This document shows positions 1-10,599 of a stretch of DNA of 64,000 nt, piece after piece. This DNA comes from Cheilinus undulatus. Its lineage: Eukaryota > Chordata > Actinopteri > Labriformes > Labridae. Location: NCBI RefSeq assembly GCF_018320785.1, contig NC_054868.1:41547874-41611873 (forward strand), written 5' to 3'. Positions within the stretch are counted from its first letter, which is position 1; every line of letters starts with the position of its first letter. Below the pieces are notes generated by a model, which worked only from the letters and a program-made list of their open reading frames with translations, had not been told where the DNA came from and made no database searches. The translations under genes and the position numbers were made by a program.

Positions 1-147
1 GTTGTCACTGATACCAGAATTTGATATACCAGTAGGACTCCTCAATCAGGAACTTTCCTGCAATTTTTGAAGGATTCATTCCTCTAAAGCATACCTATAT
101 TTGGAAATAGATGTGTTTTCTGTTGTTGTTTCGGGATATTTTTAGAC

Positions 148-884
148 CAGTGATACTCAACGCATGGCTCTTTTGTGTCTTAATTTGAAAAATTATTCCC
201 TCAGAAAGCCTTTAAAACAGGAAACTTTGACTTCAGAAAATATCCATTGCAAGTCAAAAGTCAGTTTATTTCCCTCACTTGTACAGTATGCTTTAATTGT
301 CAAACTTAATTGTCAACCTTTTTTTTTATATTTCCATTGCCCTCATTTGCATTTTTTTGACCATTTTTTCCCTTTATTTGCCCCTTTTGATCATTTTTTT
401 GCCACTTTTACCCATTTCTGCCACTTGTATTTGGTTGTTGCTGCTTTTTGCCTACCTTTCAATTGCATTGTTTCCCTTTTTGCCATTTCCTGCCACTTTT
501 CACCCATTAAAGCTGCCTTTTGCCATCAAATGCCACATTTTGCTAATTTTTCCTAACTTTTTGCTGCATATTTGGCTCATTTTAGTCACTTTTCACTATT
601 TTTTGTGACGTTTTTCCTGATTTTTGCCAATTTTTGCCACCAATAACTCACTTTATTGTCATTTCTCACCCATTTTGCCACTTTCTGACCTTTTTTGCCA
701 CTTTTCACCCAGTTTTAACCATTTTATACCCATTTTGCCCCTTTTTGGCCATTTTTGCCTCCTTAAACTTAATTGTATTGCCACTTTAACCCTTTTAGCC
801 ACTGTTCACCACTTAGACTGAAGCTCTTTCAAAGGAAATTTCCAACAATTTGGCTCTTTGGTTGAGCAGGGTTGAGTAACACTG
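148..884. mobile_element. Non-autonomous hAT-like element with internal pyrimidine-rich minisatellite
   Basis: The element begins CAGTGATACTCAAC and ends GTTGAGTAACACTG, which are 14-bp terminal inverted repeats with one mismatch. It is flanked by a perfect 8-bp direct repeat, TTTTAGAC, at 140-147 and 885-892. An 8-bp target duplication with CAGTG ends is the hallmark of the hAT superfamily. The interior (about 300-820) is a degenerate tandem array built from CCCATTTT and TTTGCCACTTTT words and has no transposase. Apparent open frames inside it are low-complexity F/L/P/H/C-rich translations and are not genes. A terminal fragment of the same kind, in inverse orientation, lies at about 60,612-60,650. 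Boundaries are firm; superfamily assignment is inferred from the ends and the duplication. Confidence 0.8.
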
Positions 885-892
885 TTTTAGAC

Positions 893-1809
893 TATCATCA
901 GGAGTTAATCAGGAGTTTTCCTGTAATTTTTAAAGGTTTTAATCATCTCAAAAGCACCCATCTTTGAAAACAGATGTAGCTTATGTTTCTTTCCTGTTCT
1001 TAGTTTTAGTATTTTTAAACCATCATCATGAGTCAATCAGAAATTTTCCTACATTTTTACAGGATTCTTTCCACTCAAACACCACTAATACCCATTTTTA
1101 ACACATGGTGTCTAATAGGTATCTTTGTACTGACATTTTTGTCATCTTACTTCACAACAAATCCGATACGTAAACGATGAAAAACGATCACTAAAAGTTT
1201 TTTTTTATTATTCCACTTTTCATAAATGCAAAATTAAACCACTTTTTAAAAATTTAATTGTAACTAAGAAAAGGGAGAAAAATAAATTCCCGGAGAGAAA
1301 GTTCACAGAGTTGGTGCACATAGGTGCCCTATAGTTTGGTCCAAAAACAGTATGTACCCTCTCTCACATGCAGGACTAGTGAATGTGCGCCTGTGCAAAA
1401 ACAAGCACGCCTTACTACTACTGCCAGAGAGGCAAACTGGCCTGTTAGACTTGAGTATCATTGGAAACAACAGCGATATCTCGCTGACAGTCGTGAATCC
1501 TGGCTCCAGTTATGATTTTGTAGCATATTACATAAGCAGCGACCTAACGGCGCTTAACTTCAGCTCAGTCTTTGACAAATAGTCGCTGAGGTGTTAAAGC
1601 TAGTAACAGAGTGGGAACTAGGAGCGCCCAAAGCTGCAGAGACTACACGGGAACTGCAAGCGCTAGAGACGATATAGTAAATTGTATTAGTATATACATT
1701 TAACAATATAACACACCGCGATTCCGCGGGTAACGTAAACACAAAACAATCACCTAAACAGCTAGCTGGCATTGTCAAACTGGGGTCTGTTGCTTTTGCT
1801 AGCTCTCAC
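893..1809. other. Non-coding stretch, nothing recognised
   Basis: AT-rich sequence to about 1,300, then more mixed sequence with scattered CpGs toward the minus-strand exon at 1,810. No open frame here resembles a known protein. If the minus-strand exon is real, this is the start of its first intron. Confidence 0.5.
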
Positions 1810-1987
1810 CTGACAGGTTGCGTTTCTTGCCCATACTGCCGCCATTTTTATCGTTGGCGTTTAACGTCTCCGTGATGCCGTCTTTCCCCTTGTTCTTCTC
1901 TGATTTGGCAGCATTTCTGTTCCTCTCCCTGTCCTCCTTCTCCTTCTCTTTCTCCTCTCCCAGACCTGACGACAGCGAGTCCGCCAT
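1810..1987 (-). CDS. First coding exon of an unidentified minus-strand gene (partial)
   Basis: Reading the minus strand, an ATG at 1,987 in a strong context (AAGATGGCGGAC) opens 59 codons and one further base. The exon then meets a consensus splice donor, TCAG|GTGAGAG, with the intron starting at 1,809. The predicted peptide starts MADSLSSGLGEEKEKEKEDR and is highly charged and K/E/N/G-rich, with a basic GKKRN near the exon end. It looks like a disordered N-terminus rather than a folded domain. The sequence upstream on that strand (1,988-2,120) is CpG-containing and promoter-like, with a CATCACGTAC element. The rest of the gene would lie at lower coordinates, beyond the left edge. I do not recognise the protein. 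It could also be a chance charged frame, although start, codons and donor agree well. Confidence 0.5.
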
Positions 1988-2130
1988 CTTCACCAAACGG
2001 TCTCATCCGCTGCCTGGGAGACTGACAACTGCGTCACATGCTCTGGCGTCATCACGTACAGCCTGTAGCTCCACGGTATCACCAGCAGAGGTCATCAAGT
2101 TGTCCAATGAGTTCGTTTCCAACCTGGTTT
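1988..2130 (-). promoter_or_regulatory. Putative promoter/5' UTR of the minus-strand exon
   Basis: GC- and CpG-richer than its surroundings, directly upstream of the minus-strand ATG at 1,987. It contains GCGTCACATG and CATCACGTAC, which resemble CRE/E-box-type sites. No TATA box is evident. Assignment rests on position and composition only. Confidence 0.3.
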
Positions 2131-3370
2131 GTCTTATTTAATACATTATAAATATCTATATTTCAGAAGCAATCAGCAACAGAACTTTAAGAATAATAAC
2201 TTACACAAAAGCGTATGACATTATGAATAAGAAGAGAAGTCTAAAAATAAACTCATTAGTGCTCAAACAACAAAATTACAATACAATACAATAAAAGTAA
2301 AAATGAATTAAAAGGTGATTTGTTTAAAACAATGATTAATAAGTTTGTGGAATATAAAACCAAACGAAACAAAGATTTTCAAGAGACTTTAGTTCTTAGT
2401 GACTTCAAAACCTTCATAGATGTATTTTATTATCTTACAGAATGTTTACAGAATATTACTAGTATTTTGAGGGTACCATGCAGGTACCATGCATTTATCC
2501 ATGCACACTGAACCTTATGACACTGTATACGCACTAATGTAAGGTACATACCGTACACTGTGTGCAGACAGGGGATATGAGTTCCAACAGAGGCCTATGG
2601 CTCATGTTTGCCCCGAGGCCCTCTGGTGCACAGCTGGATTTACCTGCTTGAAGGAACTGTGACAAAAATGTGCAGCTAGGTCTGTGTTAATGATTTTATC
2701 CTGGTCTACGTAAGTTTGCTAGGTTATTATAAAGCTCGGTGTTATGTGCTTTGACATGTGATTTTTTCCATAAAGGTCTTGATCATGTTAATGGATTCTG
2801 TGCTTTAGTTGTGCATTCAATAGCCACTCTTTTATAACAGCATACCAGTTGTTACATACTTTACCTGGATGTAAGTGAGCTAGTCGGTGTAGATAATAGT
2901 TTTTGTAGGATTGATTGTTTACACTTCAAGGGTTTCTTTTAATCAAAGTCAGAATTCAGCTCATTGCCAAGCAGAATTTAAGTGCAAGGAATTTGGCATT
3001 TGTTGTATGAACATGACATAGATATGGACTTCCTCCATGGATGGCAGTTCTGTACTCATGATTTGCTGTGCTGTTTTCACCATGGCCCATGCCCATAAGG
3101 ATTCTGATGCTGCAATAGTATAAAAGCAGTTAAATGATGATTACAGCCAGGATACTCTTAACACTGCACCTGTACTTATATGGAACCTCTAAATCCCTGT
3201 GCAATCTCCCCTGCAGGCCTGCAGACAGCGTTGGCCCTCCCTTATGTTATTAATTGATGATATCAATGCATGTGAGTTGGATCAGTAGTGTTGAGGCTTG
3301 CCTCCTGGCTAAAAGTTACCTTATTTTGGAGCTAAAAAGAATGTCAAGCTATTGTGTTCTGGTGTTGGAA
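2131..3370. other. Intergenic, no gene recognised
   Basis: AT-rich sequence without a convincing open frame, splice-linked exon or RNA gene on either strand. It lies between the minus-strand exon and clrn2. Confidence 0.5.
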
Positions 3371-3379
3371 GTATTCATA

Positions 3380-3965
3380 TGTGCCACTTTTTAACCCCTT
3401 TTCACATATGTTTCTGCTCATTTTCACCACTTTTTCAAATTTAACCCATTTTAAAAATTTCAACTCATATTTTGCACTTTTAAACCATTTTTTCATACTT
3501 TATCTAGACAATTTTGTAGCTTTTTGCCACTTTTAATCCATTCTGTCAACTCATTTTTCCATTTTTGCCTCTTTGGACAATATTTGCCACTTTTTAGAAC
3601 CTTTTCACTATTTTCCAACCATCTTTAGGACCCATTTTTGCCCATTTTAACCTCTTCACATTTTTAAATTTGTCTACCAATTTTGCAACTTTCATCTCAT
3701 TCATGCTAATATTAACCATTTTATTGTCATTTTAACCATTTTTCCTATATATATATATGATATCTGGCCAATTTTGCAACTTTTATGCCACTTCTAACCA
3801 TTTCTTTCACTCATTTGCCCATTTTTACCTCTTTAACCAATTTTTGCCGCTTTTAAACTGCTATTCCACTTTTTCCACCTATTTTTTTGCAACTCATCTT
3901 TGCCATTTTCAGCTCTCTATCAACCTCTTTTCACCAATTTTCTTTTTAATATGTTTAACCCAATT
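3380..3965. repeat. Pyrimidine-rich degenerate minisatellite, second copy
   Basis: Same vocabulary as the interior of the element at 148-884: repeated CCATTTTT, TTTGCCACTTTT and AACCCATTTT words on the + strand. The clear inverted termini and target duplication seen at 148-884 were not found here. Open frames across it are low-complexity artefacts. Confidence 0.65.
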
Positions 3966-4368
3966 TTTTAAAAGTATTCCCTTTAGCTGTGGAAACAGCA
4001 GAGCGTTGGTGACTTTTACACAGCATGGACTTTAGCAGTTGTTGACCTCACAAGGTCTTCCACTTGGTGGCTGGGCTGGTGTTGTTCTGATAGCTCTTTC
4101 TTATATCACTTACAGTTGACTGTGGACTATCCAGCCAGGATGAATTTTATGAGGGATATCCACAGCTACGTATTTAGATAACTATACACACTGGTACTTA
4201 AGTGGTTAATACTCTTACTTGACCTTTTGGGTTAAAATGGACTATGTCTGTCATTCTAACACATTAATTCTGCGTATGTGATTTTACATCTCTATAAGGT
4301 CATGTCTCCTGATTAATTTTCAGCTCAAAAGGTCAAGTTGCAAAGGTTGATTTACCCTCTGAATTACG

Positions 4369-4380
4369 TGTGTGTTTGTT

Positions 4381-4412
<32 letters not shown>

Positions 4413-4413
4413 C
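4369..4413. repeat. (TG)n-(AG)n compound microsatellite
   Basis: A run of TG/TTTG followed by about nine AG units, about 270 bp upstream of the clrn2 start codon. Confidence 0.85.
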
Positions 4414-4667
4414 GCACGATCCAGGCGCACAGGAGGACAGGGATAGAGTTTCTCCCGGTAAGAGATCTCTCTGACCGCCGTAGATTCGGTTTCCCTTCCT
4501 CTGTGACCCACACACATTTAAACGCGCAGCTTAAACAGAAAAAATTTACATGTTTCATCCTGATTATGATTCCCTTTTCTTTTAAAAACTACAGCGTAAC
4601 CTGATGGTAATCGCCGGGTGCGCGTCGCGCTCGCTGCCCGGCGTCGTGTCACCTTCCTCGGGGCAGC

Positions 4668-4679
4668 ATGGGCTCGTAA
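4668..4679 (+). promoter_or_regulatory. Minimal upstream ORF in the clrn2 leader
   Basis: ATG GGC TCG TAA at 4,668-4,679 encodes Met-Gly-Ser-stop and is followed after a single base by the clrn2 ATG at 4,681. If the transcript starts upstream, scanning ribosomes would meet this start first, so clrn2 would depend on leaky scanning or very short-range backward or forward reinitiation. The spacing is seen directly; the regulatory effect is inferred. Confidence 0.45.
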
Positions 4680-4680
4680 G

Positions 4681-7600
4681 ATGCCTTCTCTGTGGAAACG
4701 GATAACCTTCTCGGTGGCCTCGGTGCTCTGTGTGGGCTCCGTGGCCTTGTTGGTGGTGGCCCTGTCAACGGAGCGGTGGGTGACGGGTAACATCCTGTGT
4801 AAGACCGGGGCGGAGATAGTGAACGCCTCTCACCCGGAGATGGAGCAGTTCATCGGACACATTTACTTCGGACTGTTCCAGGGAGGAAAGAGCAAGAAGT
4901 GCGGGCTGGGCAGGAGACGATCCAAGATATACAGTAAGATAAAAAACACTAACGATGAGCTTCCTGTCCTCACAACACTGTAATTAAACAGAAGAAGAAA
5001 GCATAATGAAACCATCATAAGCTGGGAAATGAATGCAGCCAAAAGTTTTAAATGTGAGCATGAACCCCAACAAGAAAAATAACAACTGCAGGCAGGCTGC
5101 CTTGTTTAGTACGGAAGCCCTAAAGGGCCATGTATTCTCGTATTCTCCGTTATTAGTTTTTCTTACTTATTTAGGATCAGCAGGACCTGATAAGAAAAAA
5201 ACCTAGGCACTATCTTTAAACAGGAAGTAGTTAAAATAATTGTCTGAATATTTTCAATACATTACCAGAAATTAGTGTAAAATTACAAAAATCCCACTAA
5301 AATTTCTCCAAAAATTTTATGAAAATTCCAGCAAACTTTCAAGCAAATTACCATAAATTTCAAAGCAAATTTTATTTTAAACTCTCCAGAATTTACAAAT
5401 CAATTGTACCTAAATTCCTGACAGTTTTCTTAAAAAAAAAAAAAGAAAAAAAAAGCAGATCCAAAACATTAAAATGAGGACCCTAAAATTACATTTAAAA
5501 AATCAGGAAAATTTTGAAGGAAGTTCCCTTCCCAAGTTGCCAATCAAATTCCCAAAAACTTTAACAACATTAGCTCCCTGTAAAACTACTTTAAAATACC
5601 CTTAAATGCCCTCAAATATTCCCCAAACATTTTAGGTAATCTTTCTGGAAAAGGCCTAGAGATAAACATGAAATTTTAACAAAAAAATCCCTTAAAACCC
5701 CCCAAAATATTTCAGGCAAATTGCCCTAAATTTAAAAGCAAAAATCACTTAATATTTCTAATCAAATTCTCCAAAAAATGCCCCCCCCCCCAAAAAAAAA
5801 AAAATCCTCTAAACATCCAAACAAAATCCCTAAAATTCCGTGAAAATTCAGGAAAAATTTTAAAGAAAACTCCCTTCCCAAATTTCCAATCAAATACCCG
5901 AAAAGCATCCCAATCAAATGACTAAATCTTTTATTGAAATTCTTGTCCATCAAGAAGATATTTTATTTATACTGTTTCCCCGTGATAGTGGTAAAAAATA
6001 AACTCATCAAACGGGAAAACAACCGTTGTAATCCTGTGATAATAGGAAAATTAAAGTGGTATCATGAGAAAACCAGCGTTTTCTCGAGATAACAACAAAA
6101 ATAAGTCTAGATCACAAGAAAACCAGAGTTGTTATCTTAAAATTATAACAAAAATAAGTCTAGATCACAAGAAAACAGACAGAAATTATTCTCTATCACA
6201 GGAAAACAGAAAATAAAATATGTGAATATATGGCCCTTAAGGGCTTCTGTAGTTAAAGGCGTTTTGCAATGCACCTTTACTGCATCAACAGCAACAAAAA
6301 ACACCTGATGTGCATTTATAAATTGTGTAAGTGAAAATAGTGTCATTACTGTTTCAAATATTTCTTATTAACTTATTAACTATTAACTTAGGATGCTCCT
6401 AGGAACATCAAGATATAGTTTTATTGATGTTCATCGAATAATCACACCAAAAAAAAGGAGTTGCAACCATGAGTGAAGCTACCCACTCATTTAGACAAGC
6501 CCTCTCTATGGGGAGCAAGAGAACGTACTGCTTTCAATTGATGAAATAACATGACAAACAAGAGACATCTTATAAAACCAAAGGTTTGTGAAGAGAGTAA
6601 GAGTGGCACATGACAATCAGAGTAACAGGAGAATAGAGAGATATATGATATGAAAAAGACATTGAGGTTATGTCCATGTCAGCCCTAAAAGACAGTTTGG
6701 GGTCAATGAAATGTAAAGAATCAGAATTTACACAAAGCTATCAGACAGAGTAGTAAAACAGTTTCACTATCTGAAAGGTCCTTGAAGGTTATCTAACACA
6801 AATAAATGCCTTTTGCATGTTACTGAGATAATGCTTCACACGCATGTCTGCTCTTTTGTGCTGTTAAGCCTTCCTTTGTCGAGGTTTTCAGTCTTTTGCC
6901 TTATATGACTTGGACCATCATAACTCACATCATCAGACATACTTGAAAAAAACTCCCACCATATTACACACTTGATTAGCTGGTCTTAAACATCCCTGAA
7001 CAAACAAGAAATACTGTTGCATCATAAAGCTAAAACAGAAGCCCTGTCCATATGAAATTGTGCTCATGTTTTCATTTTCAGCTTATTTTTAACTTTCATT
7101 GAGCATAAATAGTCCTGTTACCTTAGAACCACAGATGAAATGAAGCTATTGTGCTAGTTCTGGTGATTGTACTTACAGTGCCTATAAAAAGTATTCACCC
7201 CCTTGGATGTTTTCAATCATGGTCAATATGATTGGGCTTTTTTGACCAAAAAGCATGACAAAAACCTCTTTAATGTCAAATTGTAAACAAAGTAATTTTG
7301 ATTAAATAAAAACAATAACGTAAAATACATGACTGTATAAATATTCACCCCTTCAAGTCAGTATTTAGTAGATGCACCTTTGGCTGCACTCACACCACTG
7401 AGGCTGTGAGGATAGGTCTCAGTCAGACTTGCCCATTTTGACTAGTCCATTTTAACCCTAAAGGTCAACTGCTCAAGCTCTGTCAGGTGGGCGTGATCAG
7501 TCCTTTTCAAGCCCAGCAACAAATTCTCTTTTAGATCAAGATCTGAGCTTTGACTCAGCCTCTCCAGAACATTCACCTTGTCTTCAACTCATATCTTAAC

Positions 7601-9944
7601 AGCTTTCACTGTTTGCTTCGGATCATTGTGCTGCTGGAAAACACAGCAAATCTTCTCCCAAGCTGCAGTTCTCCTGCAGACTGAATAAAATTGTCCTCTG
7701 AGATTTTTCTATATTTTGCTGCATTCATTTTACCTTCTACCTATACAAGCCTTCCAAGGCTGAGAAACACCCCCACAGCATGATGCTGCCACCACCGTGT
7801 TTCACAGCGGGGATGGTGTGTTTGTGGTGATATGCAACATAGCATCTTGTCTGATGGCCAGAAAGCACCATTTTTGGTCTCATCAGACTTAAAAACTTTC
7901 TTCCACTTTGACCATGGAGTCCCCCACATGCATTTCACTTTGACATTAAAGAGAGTTTTTTCTTCCAAAAAAAAAAAAAAAAAAAAGACAACTCATATTG
8001 ACTGTGACTGATTTATACTATCAATAAAAGAATAAAACATCCAAGGGTTTGAATACTTTTTATAGGCACTGTAGACACATATTGTTGGTATGTTGATCAA
8101 AGTGTGCTGTCATGAATGAATGAAAAACATGCATACATAAAAACATCAATAAATACAGAGTTCTTTTTTTAACTATGTAAAAAAAATAACAGCATCTCGC
8201 AGTTTCAACAAAACAATCACATTTACATGTTGGGTTTAAGAAAGCATTAAAATGATCGCATTAACCAACATTAACCCCTTAAAGCCCGTTGTATCATATT
8301 TGATACATACTTTTATGATACCTCTATCTAATCAATATGATCAATAAATTACTGAAAAAATAACTTTTCAATATAATCTGATAAGTGATAAAAATGGCCT
8401 CAAGTGGATTATCAGTTACCAAAAACACCTAATGTATCAAATGAGACACAAAAAATATATATGTTAAATTTTATGGAAATTTGGATTTTTTTGGATTCCA
8501 GCAGAAAGTTAAATAATCATTAGGGTGTTAATTTCATCGACTAAAACTATTTGTTAACAGCCTTTTTCCATGACAAAAACTAGACTAAGACTAACAAAAA
8601 TAGATCTACACTAAAATGGGACTCAAACTAAAATGCATTTCATTTAAAGACTGAAACTAAAACTAAAATTATAAACTAGCTGCCAAAATGAACACTGTTT
8701 CAGTCGCAAAAAAAAAATAGAATTTTCTGGCTATAATTTGTGTTTTCAGGCTTTAAGGGATTAACGTGAAGCTTGATCCCAACAGATTTGAAGATCTAAA
8801 AACTTTCTCTGCCAACTCTTCTTTGGAATTGACAAATCGTACAACGTCTGATGTTAAAGGTTGTGATTTCCATCCTGCAGTACCTTACTTAAAAGAAGGA
8901 GAGAAAGTCACAATAGCTTTATAAAAGGAGTGCACTGATGCTTACAAAAATTAACATTGACACAACATAACAACATTTGTCTTCAACTTAATGCCCTCTC
9001 ATCCTTTCTGTTTGAATAGAGCCACACAAATCAAGGTCTTCTTCAGGTGGCTCCATCACTGTAATGAAATACTGTGATCTGTTAAATATGCAGAAGAAGA
9101 GAACTATTTCACAGACGTCACACTTTCATGCTTTGAAAGTGAGTGATTTTATGGCCAGTAATGTCTTTCAATTCAACTCACTGTTTTAAGATTTAATAGG
9201 ATGATGATATCGCCAAAAAGTTAAGCATGCAGGGGAAAATAATATTTAAAAAGTATGAATATAAAATATGTAATCAAGCTACACACATGCATGCTTTAAA
9301 CATATTCTGGTTTTTCATCTTGGTGCATAAATAAGTTGATCATTTGTGTTCTCTGTGTCTAGTTTTCCCAAAGCTTGTGCGGACAATAAACGGCGGTCTT
9401 CACATGATGGTGATTCTCTTCCTGCTGGTGGCCGTTGGTTTTGCCATCGTCAGCTTGTCGTTCTGCATCTACAACGCACGCAAAGTTCCCTATCAGAGCA
9501 TCAAAGGACACAAAGGTCTCTACCTGTGGAACTTCATCGCTGGTATGATTCAACTTTTGCTTTTAATCTTTCCCCTTTTTCTCTCTGAAATGCTGATATT
9601 TGTGTCTTATTTCTTTGCCAGTATTTTGTTCTCCTTTTTGTGCCACCTTACTTGTTAAAATTTGATTCCCTCCAGCTTTTTTTGGCGCTCTGGCCCTGCT
9701 GTGTTTCCTGGCCTCCATGAGGCACCACAGTCTGACCGAGCGGGTGGCGAATTACAACGAGAGTCTCTTCGTGCTGGTGGTCCTGGATGACAGTCTGGAC
9801 TGGTCCTTCTGGCTCGGGGTGGGGAGCATCGCGACTCACTTTGCTGTCTGTGGAGTTGTTGCCATGAGCCGGATCAAACTGCCCAAACCGGAGATCAAGA
9901 AACCGGAGGAACCAACGATCTCCTCTCTGGACCTGCTTTACTGA
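4681..9944 (+). CDS. clrn2: Clarin-2, tetraspan protein of the inner-ear hair bundle (3 exons)
   Basis: Exons: 4681-4933, 9363-9542 and 9676-9944, giving 233 aa and a TGA stop; human clarin-2 is 232 aa. The first exon carries TM1 (about residues 8-28) and the [13 protein letters not shown] and YFGLFQGG...KKCGLG regions shared by clarins. Exon 2 carries [15 protein letters not shown]2, [16 protein letters not shown] and the start of TM3. Exon 3 carries [18 protein letters not shown]4 and the conserved C-terminal DLLY (human DILY). All introns are GT-AG and phase 1. Clarin-2 is known in mammals and zebrafish as a plasma-membrane protein needed to maintain hair-cell stereocilia; mutations cause deafness. 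It matches clarin-2 better than clarin-1, and linkage to lap3/med28 supports this. Intron 1 (4.4 kb) is rich in transposons. An apparent in-frame N-terminal extension has no ATG and is rejected. Confidence 0.95.
5110..6251. mobile_element. MITE-like element with long inverted termini
   Basis: The left end TACGGAAGCCCTAAAGGGCC (5,110) is mirrored by the right end GGCCCTTAAGGGCTTCTGTA (to 6,251). The match extends a little further inward through a TATTC motif. The ends are themselves near-palindromic (GCCCTAAAGGGC). The interior contains a degenerate duplication: similar ATCAGGAAAATTTT and CCCTTCCCAA segments near 5,500 and 5,850. A repeat of AAAATAAGTCTAGATCACAA occurs near 6,100 and 6,150. 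No coding capacity is seen. Superfamily unknown; target duplication not resolved. Confidence 0.65.
6252..7175. other. clrn2 intron 1, nothing recognised
   Basis: Unique-looking AT-rich intronic sequence between two transposons. No open frame or RNA gene stands out. Confidence 0.5.
7176..8071 (-). mobile_element. Degenerate Tc1-like transposon, internally deleted
   Basis: Flanked by TA on both sides (7,174-7,175 and 8,072-8,073). It starts CAGTGCCTATAAAAAGTATT, and the right end is the inverse (AATACTTTTTATAGGCACTG), with similarity extending through CCCTTGGATGTTTT. The minus strand retains transposase pieces, including a stretch starting [20 protein letters not shown] and a copy of the HHAVGVF region that follows a Tc1 catalytic aspartate. 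About half a full-length Tc1 is missing, partly at an A-run near 7,966-7,986. It belongs to the same family as the copies at about 45.0-46.1 kb and 57.7-58.7 kb. Confidence 0.85.
8275..8760. mobile_element. piggyBac-like MITE with TTAA target duplication
   Basis: TTAA at 8,271-8,274 and 8,761-8,764 flanks CCCCTTAAAGCC at the left and GGCTTTAAGGGA at the right, giving inverted termini of about 12 bp. TTAA duplication with C-rich/G-rich ends is typical of piggyBac-type elements. The right half (about 8,520-8,700) is a GACTAAAACTAA-rich repeat ending GCTGCCAAAATGAACACTG, the same sequence family as 47,451-48,271, so one element appears to carry or host another. Confidence 0.7.
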
Positions 9945-10530
9945 TGGAGAATATTCGTTTGTTTTTACATCACTGACTGAGAGCTGCAGAAAGCCACAAA
10001 GACTGATTTAACACTGTGCTGGAGCCTGATAACTCTACATGACTTTTAGGTCTATACCAGCTTGAAATTGGCATAACTACTTCACCTATGCAAATTCTAA
10101 CTTAGCAGTTTCTTTTCTGGGGTTAATAGAGTTATTTAGTCTCTGACAAATAACTCTATATTTATATTTCGAGTTCAAGCTTTTTCTGACTCATCCTTCC
10201 CTCGACTTTTGAAGCTGTTTCTGATAATTTAAAACGTTTATGTTATCTCTAAGCAGTGCAAATTGAAAGAAACACACCAGCACTGCTTATTTTAACACTC
10301 CTGGACTATCTATAACTTACTGATCACTCAATACTTATGTGCATGTCCAACACCAGCTCTCCATAAACTTTGGGATCAAATTAGGTGACACAACAAAATC
10401 ATTTGAAGCTTTCAGGACTAACAAACCTTCATTAAAGGCTGTATATACACTTTGTGCAGTACAGACAAAAGTCTGTACTGCACATTGTTAAGAGATGCTT
10501 CAAATCAGAGAAAGAAAATGGCTGGCTACC

Positions 10531-10542
10531 AATAAAAATAAA
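10531..10542 (+). terminator. Tandem poly(A) signals for clrn2
   Basis: Two overlapping AATAAA hexamers (10,531-10,536 and 10,537-10,542) about 590 bp after the clrn2 stop. They are plausible 3'-end signals; there is no direct evidence of use. Confidence 0.45.
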
Positions 10543-10599
10543 GCTGCCACAAACTTGTATCAGTGAAATTATTTGGAGTTTGATTTTATGTGTTTTGTT

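Noticed and set aside
164-821. Several overlapping open frames in 164-821
   Set aside because: Same low-complexity repeat inside the hAT-like element; no conserved domain.
4618-4680. In-frame N-terminal extension of clarin-2
   Set aside because: It has no ATG and would start at a GTG; the ATG at 4,681 gives the family N-terminus.
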